Below the pieces are notes generated by a model, which made no database searches, had not been told where the DNA came from, and worked only from the letters and a program-made list of their open reading frames with translations. DNA of 64,000 bases from Rhodocyclaceae bacterium (GTDB lineage: Bacteria > Pseudomonadota > Gammaproteobacteria > Burkholderiales > Rhodocyclaceae): the NCBI GenBank assembly GCA_030824115.1, contig JAVBYI010000004.1, positions 310,001 to 374,000 on the forward strand, read 5' to 3'. Both the position numbers and the translations under genes were made by a program. Numbering within the stretch: the first letter of the stretch is position 1; the number at the start of each line of letters is the position of its first letter. This document shows positions 17,264 to 26,636 of the stretch, piece by piece.

Positions 17264-17288
17264 AAAAGTCGGCGCTGGCAGGACGGCG
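17264..17288 (+). repeat. Dispersed 25-bp repeat, copy 5 (upstream of ccmA)
   Basis: Perfect match to the consensus with A and G at the two R positions. Intergenic, 58 bases upstream of the ccmA start. Confidence 0.9.
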
Positions 17289-17378
17289 ATAGCCAAGCAA
17301 AATAGTCGGGAAAAATTTATTTATCCAGTAAATTAAAAGCCTTGTTTGCTGCGCTGCCGCAATGTTGCCTATACTCCG

Positions 17379-17520
17379 AAACATCACGAACAGGCGTAGG
17401 GCGCAACCCGGCGCGTGTCTTCATGAAAAGGCAATAAGCCGCCTTTTTCTTCCCGTTGGCCGGGCAACCCCGGCCACGCCGTGATGGTTTAGGAAAGTCA
17501 TGCCCGCAAGGCGTGTCTTT
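17379..17520 (+). ncRNA. Possible structured leader RNA upstream of rnfB (untyped)
   Basis: Several stems can be drawn by eye on the plus strand. CATCACG (17382-17388) pairs with CGTGATG (17480-17486) and encloses three hairpins. The first is GCG-TA-GGG / CCC-GG-CGC with loop CGCAA. The second is AAAAGGC/GCCTTTT (17426-17447), which is terminator-like because a T-run follows. The third is TGGCCGGG/CCCGGCCA (17457-17476). A further hairpin CATGCC/GGCGTG, again with loop CGCAA, follows at about 17499-17515. It lies about 90-220 bases upstream of rnfB. I could not match it to a known riboswitch. GC-rich DNA forms stems by chance, so confidence is low. Confidence 0.35.
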
Positions 17521-17602
17521 GTTGGACCACAGAGTTCGTTCTTGCTGCGTGGCAGGAACGTTTTTTCGGTCACGGTAATCTCTACGGGAGAGCTTTTTTC
17601 TC

Positions 17603-18481
17603 ATGGAAGCGTTTTCGAGTCTTGCGACTGCCGGATTTTTCATGGCCGCATTGGGCGTCGTGCTCGCGGGTTTGCTCGCCTTCGCCAATCGCAAGTTGTA
17701 CGTCTATGAAGACCCGCGCATCGGCGAGGTTGAAGATTTGTTGCCGAAGTCGAACTGTGGTGCTTGCGGGCAGCCCGGCTGTCGCGGCTTTGCCGAGAAG
17801 GTGGTCACTGGCGATGTTGTGCCGGCGCAATGCACGGTGAGTTCGCCCGAGCAACGCCAGGGCATTGCCGATCTGCTGGGTGTTGTCGCCGGCAACATCG
17901 AGAAAAAGGTCGCTCGGCTGGCCTGTGCCGGCGGCAAGCATGTCGCGTTCATCCGCGCTCGTTATGCGGGTCTCAAGACCTGTCGTGCAGCGGCCGTCGT
18001 CGGCGGTGGCGGCAAGGAGTGCGCCTGGGGCTGTCTTGGCCTGGGCGACTGTGAGGCCGTTTGCGAGTTCGATGCGTTGCATCTGGATGCGCACGGCTTG
18101 CCCGTGGTCGATGCCGACAAATGTTCGGCCTGCAACGACTGCGTCGAGGTCTGCCCCAAGGGCTTGTTCAGTCTGGAGCCGATCAGTCATCGCCTGTGGG
18201 TCGCCTGCAAAAATCAGGCGGACGGTGATACGGCTGAAAAATCCTGCGAAGTGGCCTGCACTGCCTGTGGCAAGTGCGTGGCCGATGCCGCGCCCGGCCT
18301 GATCCGCCTCGACGGTCTGCTCGCGACCGTGCGCTACGAATTGAACCAGTGGGCGACCCGAGGGCCGACGGAACGTTGTCCGACCGGCGCGATCGTCTGG
18401 TTCGACACCCCCAATCACGCGCTCAAGGGCGCTGCCGCCAAACGCATCCTGAGGCAGGACGCCCTGCCTCAGTTGCATTGA
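17603..18481 (+). CDS. rnfB: Rnf complex ferredoxin subunit RnfB
   Basis: Iron-sulfur subunit of the ion-translocating ferredoxin:NAD+ oxidoreductase. It has 292 residues. One N-terminal membrane helix (about 7-27) is followed by the 4Fe-4S motif NCGACGQPGC (about 51-60). A 4Fe-4S pair follows around CGLGDCEAVC-like spacing and CSACNDCVEVCP, plus a further CEVACTACGKC cluster. It is longer than the E. coli protein (about 190 residues), with the extra clusters at the C-terminus as in many Rnf systems. It is the first gene of the operon. Confidence 0.92.
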   Translation: MEAFSSLATAGFFMAALGVVLAGLLAFANRKLYVYEDPRIGEVEDLLPKSNCGACGQPGCRGFAEKVVTGDVVPAQCTVSSPEQRQGIADLLGVVAGNIEKKVARLACAGGKHVAFIRARYAGLKTCRAAAVVGGGGKECAWGCLGLGDCEAVCEFDALHLDAHGLPVVDADKCSACNDCVEVCPKGLFSLEPISHRLWVACKNQADGDTAEKSCEVACTACGKCVADAAPGLIRLDGLLATVRYELNQWATRGPTERCPTGAIVWFDTPNHALKGAAAKRILRQDALPQLH

Positions 18482-18509
18482 GATGTACCGGATTCTTTAG
18501 GAGTTTGCC

Positions 18510-21500
18510 ATGTTGATGAAATTGTTCCAGTCTGCCAATAACGAAACCGGCAAGGGTCATGAAAAGGTGAAATATCCCGGCGTGCGCGATGCCGTCGATG
18601 GCAACACCGCCGTCATCCATGTCGAGCGCGAAGCCTCCGATGCGGCCGGTGCTTACCCGATTACGCCCTCGACGCAGATGGGCGAATACTGGGCCGAGGA
18701 AGTCGCCAAGGGCCACCTTAACATTTCCGACAAGCCGCTGATCTTCATCGAGCCAGAATCCGAGCATGCGGCTGCAGGCGTGACCGCCGGCATGGCGATG
18801 ACCGGCCTGCGCGCGACGAACTTCTCTTCGGCACAGGGTGTGGCCTTCATGCACGAGTCGCTCTACGGCGCGGTCGGCAAGCGCTTGCCCTACATCCTCA
18901 ACATGGGCTGCCGCGCCATCACCAAGGCGTCGCTCAACGTGCATTGCAGCCATGACGATTACCATTGCATCGACGACACCGGCTTTATCCAGGTCATGGC
19001 GAAGAACGCCACCGAGTGCGCCGACCTGAACCTGATCGGCCGCAAGATTGCCGAACTGTCGCTGACGCCGGCGATCATCGGTCAGGATGGTTTCATCACC
19101 ACCCACCTGATCGAATCGGCCATCCTGCCCGAACGCGAGCTGATCGAGGAGTTTGTCGGCAAGCCGGACGACCTGATCGATACGCCGACGCCGGCGCAGC
19201 AAATGCTTTATGGTCCAAAGCGCCGCCGCGTGCCGGCCATCTGGGACGTCGATGTGCCGCTCGTCTCAGGCACGGTGCAGAACCAGGATGCCTACATGCA
19301 GGCCACCGCCGGTCAGCGCCCTTACTTTTTCGATCACATTGAACAGATCACCGATACCTGCATGGCGGAATACGCCGGCCTGACCGGCCGTCAGTATCAG
19401 CGCGTGGCGACCTACAAGATTGAAGATGCCGATTACATCCTCGTCGGCATGGGCAGCATGATCGTGCAGGCCGAGGTCGTCGCCGACTATCTGCGCGAGA
19501 CGCGCAAGCTCAAGGTGGGCGTCGTCAACATCACCATGTTCCGCCCCTTCCCCGGCGACCTGATTGGCAGCATCCTGAAGGGCCGCAAGGGCGTCGCCGT
19601 GCTGGAGCGCACCGACCAGCCGCTGGCCGAAGACCTGCCGCTGATGCGTGAAGTGCGCGCGACGGTCAGCAAGTGTTTTGAAAACGGCATGGGCAGTGAG
19701 GCGGAGAAACCCTTCCCCGGTTATGCGTCCTACGCGGCGAACGAAATGCCGCGCCTGTATTCCGGCTGCTATGGCCTCGGTTCACGCGACCTGCAGCCCG
19801 AGGGCCTGATCGCCGCCGTCGAGAACATGCTGCCCGACGGCGCGAAGCGCAAGTTTTATTACCTCTCGATCGACTTCGCCCGCGACCCGCTCAACCCGAA
19901 GGATGAAATCCATCAGCAGGATTTGCAGGAGAAGTATCCGCAGATCAAGGCGCTGGGCATCCGTGGTAGCGAGAATCCCAACCTGTTGCCCAAGGGCGCG
20001 ATCACCGTGCGCATGCATTCCGTGGGCGGCTGGGGCGCGATCACCACCGGCAAGAACCTGGCGATGACCTTGTTCGAACTGCTCGGCTATGACATCAAGG
20101 CCAACCCGAAATACGGTTCGGAAAAGAAGGGCCAGCCGACCACCTACTACCTGTCGGCCGCACCGGAGCCGATTCGCATCAACTGCGAATACACCTTTGT
20201 AGATGTCGTGCTCTCGCCCGACCCCAATGTCTTCGGTCACTCGAATCCGCTCTCCGGCCTCAAGCAGGGCGGCGTCTTCATCATCCAGTCCAATCTGGGC
20301 GAGGAGACCTGGGCGAACTTCCCGCTCTGGGCGCAGAAGTTCATCGTCGATAACGAGATCAAGGTGTTCTTCATCGATGCCTTCAAGGTGGCACGCGAGG
20401 AGGCCGGTTCGGCCGAGTTGCAGTTGCGCATGCAGGGTATTGCCTTCCAGGGCGCCTTCTTCGCGGCCAGTCCGACCATGGCCAATGCCGGCCTGACCGA
20501 GAACGCGCTGTTCGCGGCCATCGAGGCACAGTTGGAATCGAAGTTCGGCAAGAAGGGCGCCCGCGTGGTGCAGGACAACCTGCGCGTGGTCAAGCGCGGC
20601 TTCACCGAACTGACCGAAATTACCGAGAAAGAAGTCGGCAAGACCCGTAAGGGCTTGGTCAAGAAGGATGCTGGCCTGCCGATCATGCTGCAGCAGTTCC
20701 CGGCCGGTGACGGCAAGGTAGCCGACATCCATCGTTTCTGGGAGCAGACCGGCAATTTCTATCTGACCGGCAAAGGCAACGACAACCTCGTCGACCCGTT
20801 CATCGGCGCTTCGCTGATGCCCGCCGCCACCGGTGTGTTCCGCGACATGACCGGCATCCGCTTCGAGCATCCAGTGTGGCTCGCCGAGAACTGCACGGCT
20901 TGCGGCAACTGCTACACCGAATGTCCTGATAGCGCGATTCCCGGCCTGGTCAGCTCGATCGGCGATGTGCTCAACACCTGTATCAATCGTATCGAAACCA
21001 GTGGCACGCCGACGCGCTTCCTGCGTCGGGCCACGCGTACTGTCGACAAGAAGCTGCGCGGTCTGATCGAGAGCGTCGGCGGTGCCGTGCGTCCCCTGAT
21101 GGACCGTGCCATGAGCGAGACCGTGGCCGAGGCGCCCGAGGCCGATCGTCATGCGATGTCGGCCGAGTTCACGCTGCTGCAGGTGCAACTCGCCGGCTTC
21201 CAGTTTGCGGCGACCAAGCCCTATTGGCAGCAGAAGGAGAAGAAGGCCAAGGGCAGCGGTGGTCTGTTCTCGATCACCATCAACCCCTATACCTGCAAGG
21301 CCTGTGCGCTGTGCGTGACGGTCTGCGAGGACAATGCGCTGCAGATGGTGACGCAGACCGACGAGTCGACCGACAAGCTGCGCCGCGACTGGAATTTCTG
21401 GCTCGATCTGCCGACCACGCCGCCCGAGTACAGCCGCATCGACAGCCTCGATGAGAAGATCGGTGCGCTGGAGACCCTGCTGCTCGACAAGAAGAACTAC

Positions 21501-23426
21501 AACTCGATGGCCTGCGGCGATGGTGCCTGCCTCGGTTGCGGCGAGAAGACGGCGATCCACCTGTTCACCTCGACCGTCACCGCGCTGATGCAGCCGCGCG
21601 TCAAGGCATTTACCGAAAAGCTCGACGACCTGATCGCCAAGCTCGAACAGCACATGCGCATCAAGCTCGCATCGGCCGTCGATCTCACCGACACCAATGC
21701 GGTGGTGCGCGCGGTTGAAGCCACCGGCCAGCACGATCTCACCCTCTCGAACCTTGCCTCCAAGCTCAACGAGAACAAGCCGTCGCAGTTGCTCGACCCG
21801 GCCTGGGTGAAGAACATTGCCCAGATGCTTGAGAAGCTCAAGGATCTGAAGTGGCGCTATGTCGAAGGCCCGACCGGCCGTGGCCGTGCCGACATGGGCG
21901 TGGTGAACTCCACCGGCTGTACCTCCGTGTGGGGCGCGACCTATCCCTTCCACCCCTACCCCTTCCCCTGGACCTCGCATCTGTTCCAGGATTCGCCGAG
22001 TGTGGCGATGGGCCTCTTCGAAGGTCACATGGCGAAGATGGCTGATGGCTTCAAGGCCGTGCGCATGGCCGAGAAGGAACTGGCCGGCGACTACCTGCCG
22101 GATCGTGACGACGACTTTTTCCGGCGCTTTACCTGGAGCAAGTTCTCGGCAGAGGAATGGGAATTGTGCCCGCCGGTCGTGGCCATCGGCGGCGATGGTG
22201 CGATGTACGACATCGGCTTCCAGAACCTCTCGCGCGCCATGATGTCCGGCATGCCGATCAAGGTGCTGATCGTCGATACGCAGGTGTATTCGAATACCGG
22301 TGGTCAGGCCTGTACCTCGGGCTTCATCTCGCAGGTATCCGACATGGCGCCCTACGGCCAGGCGATGCGCGGCAAGCAGGAGACCCGCAAGGAAATCTCG
22401 CTGATCGGCATGGCGCATCGCACGTCGTATGTGATGTCGGGCACCATCGCCCACGTCAATCACCTGATCGAGAGCTATATCGACGGCCTGAATTCGCGTC
22501 GTCCGGCGCTGTTCAATATCTACGCCGTCTGCCCGCCCGAGCATGGCGTCGGCGACGACAAGAGCGTCGATCAGAGCAAGCTGGCGGTCGAAGGCCGTGC
22601 CTATCCGTTGTTCCGTTTCGATCCTGATGCGGGCACCACCTTTGCCGAGTGCGTTTCGCTCGAAGGCAACCCGGCGCTTGACGAGGATTGGCCGACCTAC
22701 ACGCTGAAGTACCGCGACGAGGCGGGCGCCGAGCAGACCATGACGCTGCCGATGACCTTCGCCGATTTCGCCGCTACCGAAGCGCGCTTCCTCAAGCAGT
22801 TCAAGAAGGCACCGCCGGAGACCTGGAACGACAACATGGTGATGCTGGCCGACTTCCTGAAACTGGATGCCGATGAGCGTGAGGGCAAGTTCCCGTTCAT
22901 CTGGGGCGTGGATCAGAAGAACCGCTTGACGCGTCTGCTGGTTACTGAAGATCTCGTGCGTTCTGCCGAAGAGCGTCTCGCCTTCTGGCGCCAGCTCAAG
23001 GGCATTGCCGGGGTAGATGCGCGTGCGGGCGACGAAAGCGCGGTGGCCGAACGGATACGCGCCGATCTGCTGGCGAAGATTTCGGCCAGCCTGGGGCTGG
23101 GTGGTGGCGATGCTACTGCCGCAAATGTCGGCGCTGGCGAGACGGCACAAGTCGCTGCCAGTGGCGCCAGTGGTGACTACGAGCCGGTCTGGGTCGAGTC
23201 CCCCGAGTGCACGGCCTGCGACGAGTGCATCAACCTTGCACCGAAGACCTTTGCCTACAACGACCAGAAGCTGGCGATTGTCATCAACCCGAAGGGCGGC
23301 AAGTTTGCCGATATCGTCAAGGCCGCCGAGAAGTGCACGGCTGCTTGTATCCATCCGGGCACCCCGTGGAACATGGGCGAAGCGGGTGTCGACAAGCTGA
23401 TGGCACGGGCGGCCAAGTTTAACTAA
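18510..23426 (+). CDS. Pyruvate:ferredoxin (2-oxoacid) oxidoreductase, single-chain with C-terminal ferredoxin domain
   Basis: TPP- and iron-sulfur-dependent enzyme that oxidises pyruvate (or another 2-oxoacid) to the acyl-CoA and reduces ferredoxin. It has 1638 residues, against about 1170-1200 for NifJ. In order: pyrimidine-binding domain (AYPITPSTQMGEYW near 50), domain with FRPFPGDLIG, gamma domain (about 500-700), two 4Fe-4S motifs (CTACGNCYTEC near 794, CKACALCVTVC near 929), GACLGCGEKTA near 1006, and the TPP site GGDGAMYDIGFQN near 1227. Additions are a helical insert of roughly 80 residues at about 1020-1110 and a C-terminal ferredoxin-like domain (CTACDEC near 1567). A dispersed repeat encodes VGAGETA in the linker before that domain. 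The gene lies between rnfB and rnfC. Substrate is inferred. Confidence 0.9.
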   Translation: MLMKLFQSANNETGKGHEKVKYPGVRDAVDGNTAVIHVEREASDAAGAYPITPSTQMGEYWAEEVAKGHLNISDKPLIFIEPESEHAAAGVTAGMAMTGLRATNFSSAQGVAFMHESLYGAVGKRLPYILNMGCRAITKASLNVHCSHDDYHCIDDTGFIQVMAKNATECADLNLIGRKIAELSLTPAIIGQDGFITTHLIESAILPERELIEEFVGKPDDLIDTPTPAQQMLYGPKRRRVPAIWDVDVPLVSGTVQNQDAYMQATAGQRPYFFDHIEQITDTCMAEYAGLTGRQYQRVATYKIEDADYILVGMGSMIVQAEVVADYLRETRKLKVGVVNITMFRPFPGDLIGSILKGRKGVAVLERTDQPLAEDLPLMREVRATVSKCFENGMGSEAEKPFPGYASYAANEMPRLYSGCYGLGSRDLQPEGLIAAVENMLPDGAKRKFYYLSIDFARDPLNPKDEIHQQDLQEKYPQIKALGIRGSENPNLLPKGAITVRMHSVGGWGAITTGKNLAMTLFELLGYDIKANPKYGSEKKGQPTTYYLSAAPEPIRINCEYTFVDVVLSPDPNVFGHSNPLSGLKQGGVFIIQSNLGEETWANFPLWAQKFIVDNEIKVFFIDAFKVAREEAGSAELQLRMQGIAFQGAFFAASPTMANAGLTENALFAAIEAQLESKFGKKGARVVQDNLRVVKRGFTELTEITEKEVGKTRKGLVKKDAGLPIMLQQFPAGDGKVADIHRFWEQTGNFYLTGKGNDNLVDPFIGASLMPAATGVFRDMTGIRFEHPVWLAENCTACGNCYTECPDSAIPGLVSSIGDVLNTCINRIETSGTPTRFLRRATRTVDKKLRGLIESVGGAVRPLMDRAMSETVAEAPEADRHAMSAEFTLLQVQLAGFQFAATKPYWQQKEKKAKGSGGLFSITINPYTCKACALCVTVCEDNALQMVTQTDESTDKLRRDWNFWLDLPTTPPEYSRIDSLDEKIGALETLLLDKKNYNSMACGDGACLGCGEKTAIHLFTSTVTALMQPRVKAFTEKLDDLIAKLEQHMRIKLASAVDLTDTNAVVRAVEATGQHDLTLSNLASKLNENKPSQLLDPAWVKNIAQMLEKLKDLKWRYVEGPTGRGRADMGVVNSTGCTSVWGATYPFHPYPFPWTSHLFQDSPSVAMGLFEGHMAKMADGFKAVRMAEKELAGDYLPDRDDDFFRRFTWSKFSAEEWELCPPVVAIGGDGAMYDIGFQNLSRAMMSGMPIKVLIVDTQVYSNTGGQACTSGFISQVSDMAPYGQAMRGKQETRKEISLIGMAHRTSYVMSGTIAHVNHLIESYIDGLNSRRPALFNIYAVCPPEHGVGDDKSVDQSKLAVEGRAYPLFRFDPDAGTTFAECVSLEGNPALDEDWPTYTLKYRDEAGAEQTMTLPMTFADFAATEARFLKQFKKAPPETWNDNMVMLADFLKLDADEREGKFPFIWGVDQKNRLTRLLVTEDLVRSAEERLAFWRQLKGIAGVDARAGDESAVAERIRADLLAKISASLGLGGGDATAANVGAGETAQVAASGASGDYEPVWVESPECTACDECINLAPKTFAYNDQKLAIVINPKGGKFADIVKAAEKCTAACIHPGTPWNMGEAGVDKLMARAAKFN
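23123..23147 (+). repeat. Dispersed 25-bp repeat, copy 6 (in PFOR gene)
   Basis: AAATGTCGGCGCTGGCGAGA then CGGCA: two differences from the consensus. Sense orientation, translated NVGAGETA in the linker between the TPP region and the C-terminal ferredoxin domain. Confidence 0.88.
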
Positions 23427-24790
23427 TGAAACTGCTCTCCTACTTCCGCGGCGAGGCCTTCCAGCGCGGCGTGCATCCGCCGTCACAGAAGCTGACGGCG
23501 CAGACACGCATCCGCCGCCTGCCGTACCCGGCCCGGGTGACGGTACCGCTGTCGCAGCATATCGGCAAGGTGCCGCACGCCATCGTCAAGGTGGGGCAGG
23601 AAGTGGTGCGCGGTGAGCCGATCGCGCGTTCCGATGATTGGCTGTCGGTGCCGCATCATGCACCGGTGACAGGCGTGGTCGAGTTTGTCGGTTTGCGCCC
23701 TTCGGCACGCGGCCCGTGGATCGAGTCCATCGTCATCCGCGCCCATCCCGGTGCGACGCAGGATGATTTGTGGGGCCAGCCTCGCGACCTCTCTGAGGCC
23801 ACAAGTGGCGACATCCTGCAGATGATCTGGGATACCGGCATGGTCGGTCTCGGCGGTGCCGCATTCCCGACCCACGCCAAGCTGACGGTGCCGAAGCAGG
23901 CCAAGGTGCATACGCTGGTGGTGAATGGCTGCGAGTGCGAGCCGTATCTGACTTGCGACCATCGCGTGATGGTGGAACAGGCCGACGATCTGATCACCGG
24001 CATTCGCTATGGCATGCGGGCGACGGGGGCGGTGCGTGCCATCGTCGGCATCGAGGACAATAAACCGGATGCCTTGCTGGCGGTGCGTGCCGCCATCGAG
24101 CGCGCAGGCACGGTTCCGGAGGGGGAAATCCACGCCGAGCTGGTGCCGACGAAGTATCCGCAGGGTTCCGAGAAGATGCTGATCATGGCGCTGTTCGGCG
24201 TGGAGATCCCGGCCGGCGGTTTGCCGGTGGCGCTCGGCATGGTGGTCAACAACGTCGGCACGCTGGCAGCGCTGGGCAAGTTGCTGCCGGCTGGCCGTGG
24301 CTTGACCGAACGTGTCGTTACCATCACCGGCCCGGGCGTGGCCAAGCCGGGCGATTACATCGTGCCGCTGGGCACGCCGTTGCGCTTTGTGCTCGACTAC
24401 GCGGGCGCACCGGATGTCGATGCCAAGCAGATCATTCTTGGCGGGCCGATGATGGGTCAGGCGGCGGCCTCGCTCGACGTGCCGATTACCAAGGGCATGT
24501 CCGGCGTGCTGGTGATGCGCGGCGACGAGATGGCCGCGCAGGCGGACCGCAAGACCTATCCGTGCATCAAATGCGCGGAATGTGTCGAGTCCTGCCCGAT
24601 GGGGCTGAATCCCTCAACGCTCGGCATGCTCGCCGCCAAGCGCGAATACGACCTGATGGGCAGTGCTTATCACCTCGGCGAATGCTTCGAGTGCGGCTGC
24701 TGCTCTTATGTCTGTCCCTCGAACATCCCGCTGGTGCAGCAGTTCCGGGTGGCCAAACAGATCCTGCGCGAGAAAGCGATCGCCAAATGA
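23426..24790 (+). CDS. rnfC: Rnf complex subunit RnfC
   Basis: Peripheral NADH/FMN-binding subunit of the Rnf complex, 454 residues. The FMN/NAD region carries GMVGLGGAAFPTHAKL (about 138-153), and NGCECEPYLTCDHRVM is conserved. Two 4Fe-4S motifs lie at about 379-437 (CIKCAECVESCP and CFECGCCSYVCPSNIP). The start overlaps the PFOR stop (TAATG), which argues for one transcript and coupled translation. Confidence 0.95.
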   Translation: MKLLSYFRGEAFQRGVHPPSQKLTAQTRIRRLPYPARVTVPLSQHIGKVPHAIVKVGQEVVRGEPIARSDDWLSVPHHAPVTGVVEFVGLRPSARGPWIESIVIRAHPGATQDDLWGQPRDLSEATSGDILQMIWDTGMVGLGGAAFPTHAKLTVPKQAKVHTLVVNGCECEPYLTCDHRVMVEQADDLITGIRYGMRATGAVRAIVGIEDNKPDALLAVRAAIERAGTVPEGEIHAELVPTKYPQGSEKMLIMALFGVEIPAGGLPVALGMVVNNVGTLAALGKLLPAGRGLTERVVTITGPGVAKPGDYIVPLGTPLRFVLDYAGAPDVDAKQIILGGPMMGQAAASLDVPITKGMSGVLVMRGDEMAAQADRKTYPCIKCAECVESCPMGLNPSTLGMLAAKREYDLMGSAYHLGECFECGCCSYVCPSNIPLVQQFRVAKQILREKAIAK

Positions 24791-25950
24791 GTATCGAAAT
24801 CCGTTCCGCCCCGCACATCAAGGCACCGCGCAGCGTCGAGATGATCATGCGCCATGTCGTCTGGTCGTTGATGCCGATTTGTGCGTTCTATATCTACCAG
24901 TACGGCTTGTCGGCTTTTGCTTCTCTGGTGGTGGTGACAGGGAGCTGTCTGCTGACCGAGCGCTGGTTCACCAAGACCGGTACGCAATCGGGGGATATTA
25001 GCGACTACTCGGCCGTGATCACCGGCCTGTTGCTGGCCTTGTCGCTACCGCCCGGCTTCCCTTTGTGGATGGGGGCGGTCGCCGGTTTTGTCGCCATCGC
25101 GCTGGGCAAGGCGCTGTTCGGCGGCATCGGCTTCAACGTTTTCAACCCGGCGTTGGTCGGTCGTGCCTTTGTGCAAGCCGCCTTCCCGCAGGCGATTGCC
25201 ACCTACACACCGTCTTTCCTGCCCGGCCGTTTCCACGAGATGGTTCCCTCGTCGATGGCGGTTCCGTTCATGCAACCGGCTGACGTGCTTGAGTGGCTGA
25301 AGCTCAAGCAACTCGATGCGCTGGCCGGTGCCACGCCGCTCGCCAAGTGGAAGTTCGAGGGCGTGCTGGCGGGCGCCGAGGAATTGGTGACTTCGCTGTC
25401 CGGCCATATGGCGGTCGGCCCGTCACCGGCGTTGATCCTCGTCTGTGGTATCTATCTGGCGATGCGCCGCTTTATGGACTGGCGCATCCCGGCGGCGATT
25501 CTCGGCAGTGCCGGCCTGACGGCGTGGATCCTGTTCGCGATCAGCCCCGAGCGTTTCCCCAATCCCTTCTTCATGCTGTTCTCGGGTGGTCTGATTCTCG
25601 GTGCGGTGTATATGGCCACCGACATGGCCACGTCGCCAGTGACGCCCAAGGGCATGTGGGTCTATGGCGCATTCATCGGCCTGATGACGGTGGTGATCCG
25701 TTACTACAGCGGACTGCCGGAAGGCGTGATGTATGCGATTCTGCTGGGCAATGCCGCCACGCCGCTGATCGAACGCATCACCCAGCCGACGCCTTTCGGC
25801 AAGAGCGCATTGGCGCGACTCGGGCAGGTCAAGCGTGGGGCATCCTATCCGTTGCATCCGGGCTACATTTCGCGCGAGGATGCCGGGGCGGTGACACCGA
25901 AGAAACGCTTTTTGCCGAATAAGCCAAAACGTGAGGATCGGGAATCATGA
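24787..25950 (+). CDS. rnfD: Rnf complex subunit RnfD
   Basis: Membrane subunit with covalently bound FMN, 387 residues with about nine or ten hydrophobic helices. The FMN-bearing Thr is probably in LAGATPLAKW (about residue 182). FNVFNPALVGRAF and the C-terminal YAILLGNAATPLIER are family segments. I chose the ATG at 24787 (MSIEIRSAPHIKAPRS), overlapping the rnfC stop; the longer frame reads into rnfC. Confidence 0.95.
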   Translation: MSIEIRSAPHIKAPRSVEMIMRHVVWSLMPICAFYIYQYGLSAFASLVVVTGSCLLTERWFTKTGTQSGDISDYSAVITGLLLALSLPPGFPLWMGAVAGFVAIALGKALFGGIGFNVFNPALVGRAFVQAAFPQAIATYTPSFLPGRFHEMVPSSMAVPFMQPADVLEWLKLKQLDALAGATPLAKWKFEGVLAGAEELVTSLSGHMAVGPSPALILVCGIYLAMRRFMDWRIPAAILGSAGLTAWILFAISPERFPNPFFMLFSGGLILGAVYMATDMATSPVTPKGMWVYGAFIGLMTVVIRYYSGLPEGVMYAILLGNAATPLIERITQPTPFGKSALARLGQVKRGASYPLHPGYISREDAGAVTPKKRFLPNKPKREDRES

Positions 25951-26636
25951 GCGCCGAGGTTACGATGGTTCCGCAAACAACCCCAACGGCTGCAATGATT
26001 CGTACCCTTGGCCTGATTTCGGCGATCTGCGGCCTGATCATCGTCGGGGCCTATCAAAGCACTTACGACGCGGTGCAGGAAAACAAACGCATCGCCGTGG
26101 AACGGGCGGTGTTCAAGGTGATTCCCTCGGCCAAGTCGATCGTCGAGTATTGGGCCTTATCGGACGGACAGATTGAAAAAGTCGGCGCTGGCGGGACGGC
26201 ACAAGCTGGCGCCATCAAATTCTTCGCTGGCTATGACGAGCCGGGCAAACTCGTCGGCCTCGCCGCCGAAGGCGCCGCCAAGGGCTATTCGGACTATGTG
26301 CGGATTCTGTTTGCCTATGATCCCTCGGCCGCTACCGTTACAGGCTTCGGCGTCGTATCCGCACGCGAAACACCGGGGATTGGCGACAAGATCACCGTTG
26401 ACAAGGCGTTCCTCGCCAATTTTCCGCTGGAGGCAAAGCTGTCGGATGATGGCATGGTGCTGGCCCATGAAATTCGTACCGTGAAACATGGCAGCAAAAC
26501 CAATCCGTGGGAGATCGATGCCATTTCCGGTGCGACGATTACGTCGCGCGCCGTCGGTAAAGGAATCAACGATACGGCGCAAACCCTGTTGCCACGGATC
26601 GCGCCGCACCTCGAAAAATTAAAGGAAAAGTCATGA
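25947..26636 (+). CDS. rnfG: Rnf complex subunit RnfG
   Basis: Periplasm-facing flavoprotein subunit with covalent FMN, 229 residues. It has one N-terminal helix (about 19-40) and the FMN-attachment motif ISGATITS at about 194-201. FGVVSARETPGIGDKI is a family segment. A perfect dispersed repeat (26173-26197) is read KVGAGGTA at about 76-83, a region that varies in length in the family. Overlaps rnfD and rnfE by 4 bases each. Confidence 0.94.
   Translation: MSAEVTMVPQTTPTAAMIRTLGLISAICGLIIVGAYQSTYDAVQENKRIAVERAVFKVIPSAKSIVEYWALSDGQIEKVGAGGTAQAGAIKFFAGYDEPGKLVGLAAEGAAKGYSDYVRILFAYDPSAATVTGFGVVSARETPGIGDKITVDKAFLANFPLEAKLSDDGMVLAHEIRTVKHGSKTNPWEIDAISGATITSRAVGKGINDTAQTLLPRIAPHLEKLKEKS
26173..26197 (+). 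repeat. Dispersed 25-bp repeat, copy 7 (in rnfG)
   Basis: Perfect consensus match. Sense orientation, translated KVGAGGTA inside RnfG. Confidence 0.92.

Larger units (their letters stand above)
17207..17602. other. 396-bp divergent intergenic region between ccmA and rnfB
   Basis: Holds the promoters of the ccm and rnf operons, one dispersed repeat copy (17264-17288) and, on the rnf side, the hairpin-rich stretch listed separately. No convincing protein gene is seen in it; the short open frames show no family features. Confidence 0.7.

Noticed and set aside
17540-17575. Sigma-54 promoter (TGGCAGGAACGTTTTT) before rnfB
   Set aside because: The -24-like GG is present but the -12 GC is missing at the right spacing.
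19782-23507. A 1241-codon open frame antisense to the PFOR gene
   Set aside because: It follows from high GC codon bias on the other strand; the translation is rich in Arg, His and Leu and shows no family motifs.
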